A DNA stretch of 14,097 nucleotides from Prevotella sp. (lineage in GTDB: Bacteria; Bacteroidota; Bacteroidia; Bacteroidales; Bacteroidaceae): assembly GCA_017442765.1 (NCBI GenBank), contig JAFRZC010000062.1, positions 1-14,097 on the forward strand. Direction: 5' to 3'. The notes under the pieces were generated by a model that was given only the letters and a program-made list of their open reading frames with translations, made no database searches and was not told where the DNA came from. Shown one piece after another: positions 13,213-14,097 of this stretch. The first letter of the stretch is position 1. Each line of letters opens with the position of its first letter. Both the position numbers and the translations under genes were made by a program.

Positions 13213-13310
13213 AGTTGACAAGTAAACGAGTTGACAAGTTGACGAGTTATTACTGTTTGTTGCAAGGAACTAACAACTCGTCAACTTGTCAACTCGTTTA
13301 CTTGCCAACT
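13213..13310 (-). terminator. 36-base inverted repeat overlapping the metG stop codon, probable terminator
   Basis: Arms 13213-13248 and 13275-13310 are complementary at 35 of 36 positions with a 26-base loop. The right arm reaches into the metG stop codon (13309-13311). On the minus strand the stem is followed within a few bases by a run of T (13201-13207). Each arm is built from shorter direct repeats of GAGTTGACAAGT type, so this is also a repeat element that appears to have been adopted as terminator. Confidence 0.65.
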
Positions 13311-14097
13311 ATCCTATTTGCGAGCCGGGCTTGACCGGTCGCAGGGTCGTGGTGACGACGAGGCTCTCATCGGCATCCACGGCCGAGAGTATCATGCCCT
13401 GGCTTTCGATGCCCATCATCTGTCGCGGGGCGAAGTTGGCGACGAACAGCACATCCTTGCCTACCAGCTCCTCGGGCTGATAGTACTGGGCGATGCCGGA
13501 GAGGATGGTGCGGTCGGTGCCCGTGCCGTCGTCAATGGTAAACTTCAGCAGCTTTTTCGATTTCTTAACGGCCTCGCAGGCCTTGACATGTCCCACGCGG
13601 ATGTCGAGCTTCTCGAAGTCGTCGAACGAAACTGTTTCCTTAATCGGGGCAGCCTGATGGGCAGCGGCGTTATTCGCCTTGCGAATGTCCTCAAGACGTT
13701 TCAGTTGTGCCTCGATGGTCTCGTCCTCAATCTTCTCGAACAGCAGTTCGGGCTCTGCCAGCTGATGACCGGGCTTGAGCAGGTCGATGGCACCCAGTTG
13801 CTCCCAGTCGAAACTGTCGATGTTGAGCATCGCGCGCAACTTTTTCGACGAGAAGGGCAGGAACGGCTCGAAGGCAATGGCGAGATTGGCCGTCAGCTGC
13901 AGGCAAATATTGAGAATGGTCTCGACACGTGCCGGGTCAGTTTTCCAGACCTTCCAGGGCTCGCACTCGGTGATGTAGCGGTTGCCGATGCGGGCCAGGT
14001 TCATGGCCTCGAACTGTGCCTCGCGGAACTTGTATTGGTCGAGATATTGCTCCACTTTCTGCTTCACGTCCTTGAACTCGTCGATGGTCTGGCGGTC
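13309..14097 (-). CDS. metG: Methionyl-tRNA synthetase, C-terminal part (cut by window edge)
   Basis: The visible 262 residues are the C-terminal part of a class I methionyl-tRNA synthetase, which loads methionine onto tRNA. The frame is open to the window edge, so the catalytic HIGH and KMSKS regions lie outside. Visible residues 1-130 are the helical anticodon-binding domain ('[22 protein letters not shown]', '[16 protein letters not shown]'). After a linker rich in Ala, residues 158-262 form the Trbp111/EMAP-II-like tRNA-binding OB fold ('[24 protein letters not shown]', '[20 protein letters not shown]'). This matches the longer bacterial MetRS form with an appended dimerising tRNA-binding domain, usual in Bacteroidetes. 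The stop codon lies inside a long inverted repeat. Apart from the cut, nothing suggests damage. Confidence 0.96.
   Translation of the reverse strand, partial: DRQTIDEFKDVKQKVEQYLDQYKFREAQFEAMNLARIGNRYITECEPWKVWKTDPARVETILNICLQLTANLAIAFEPFLPFSSKKLRAMLNIDSFDWEQLGAIDLLKPGHQLAEPELLFEKIEDETIEAQLKRLEDIRKANNAAAHQAAPIKETVSFDDFEKLDIRVGHVKACEAVKKSKKLLKFTIDDGTGTDRTILSGIAQYYQPEELVGKDVLFVANFAPRQMMGIESQGMILSAVDADESLVVTTTLRPVKPGSQIG

Overview
The window reads as chromosomal DNA of a Bacteroidales bacterium, most likely Prevotella or a close relative. Four observations point there. Promoter elements of the Bacteroidetes type (TTTG, 19 bases, TAnnTTTG) stand upstream of several genes. Genes generally lack Shine-Dalgarno sequences. 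The protein families are typical of the group: a DUF3244-like secreted protein, a TPR lipoprotein with a LuxR-like C-terminus, a secreted M16 peptidase, and a secreted multidomain protein with a Por/T9SS-like tail. Gaps between genes are AT-rich and carry GC-rich palindromic repeats. No phage, plasmid, transposase, CRISPR array, rRNA or tRNA was seen.

Layout, left to right. 106-489 (-) is a small secreted DUF3244-like protein. 659-2521 (-) is a membrane-anchored TPR lipoprotein with a transmembrane helix, coiled coil and HTH-like end. 2632-5451 (-) is a secreted M16 zinc peptidase. 5639-5809 (-) is an unlisted 56-residue protein, tightly coupled to the gene before it. 5819-8074 (-) is a 751-residue secreted protein with beta-trefoil-like and carbohydrate-binding-like regions and a C-terminal sorting-tail-like end. 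8253-9959 (-) is a Na/Pi cotransporter with a PhoU-like tail. It is divergent from 10078-11742 (+), a nucleoside (uridine-type) kinase with ThrRS-like N-terminal domains. 11743-12550 is an 808-base gene-free gap between convergent genes, packed with repeats. 12551-13054 (-) is a DUF805 membrane protein. 13309-14097 (-) is the 3' part of metG, cut by the window edge.

Most genes look like single transcription units with their own promoter and a hairpin terminator. The clear operon is the 751-residue secreted protein plus its 56-residue partner, where the partner's ribosome binding site overlaps the upstream stop codon. The DUF3244-like protein and the TPR lipoprotein may form a functional pair, because similar genes are often neighbours in Bacteroidales, but this is inference.

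The most unusual content is repetitive DNA. There are five tandem 22-23-base hairpin units at 11904-12012, a nested 183-base palindrome at 12258-12440 next to 37-base direct repeats, a 36-base inverted repeat overlapping the metG stop codon, and short GC-rich repeats that appear to have entered two secreted-protein genes without breaking the reading frame.
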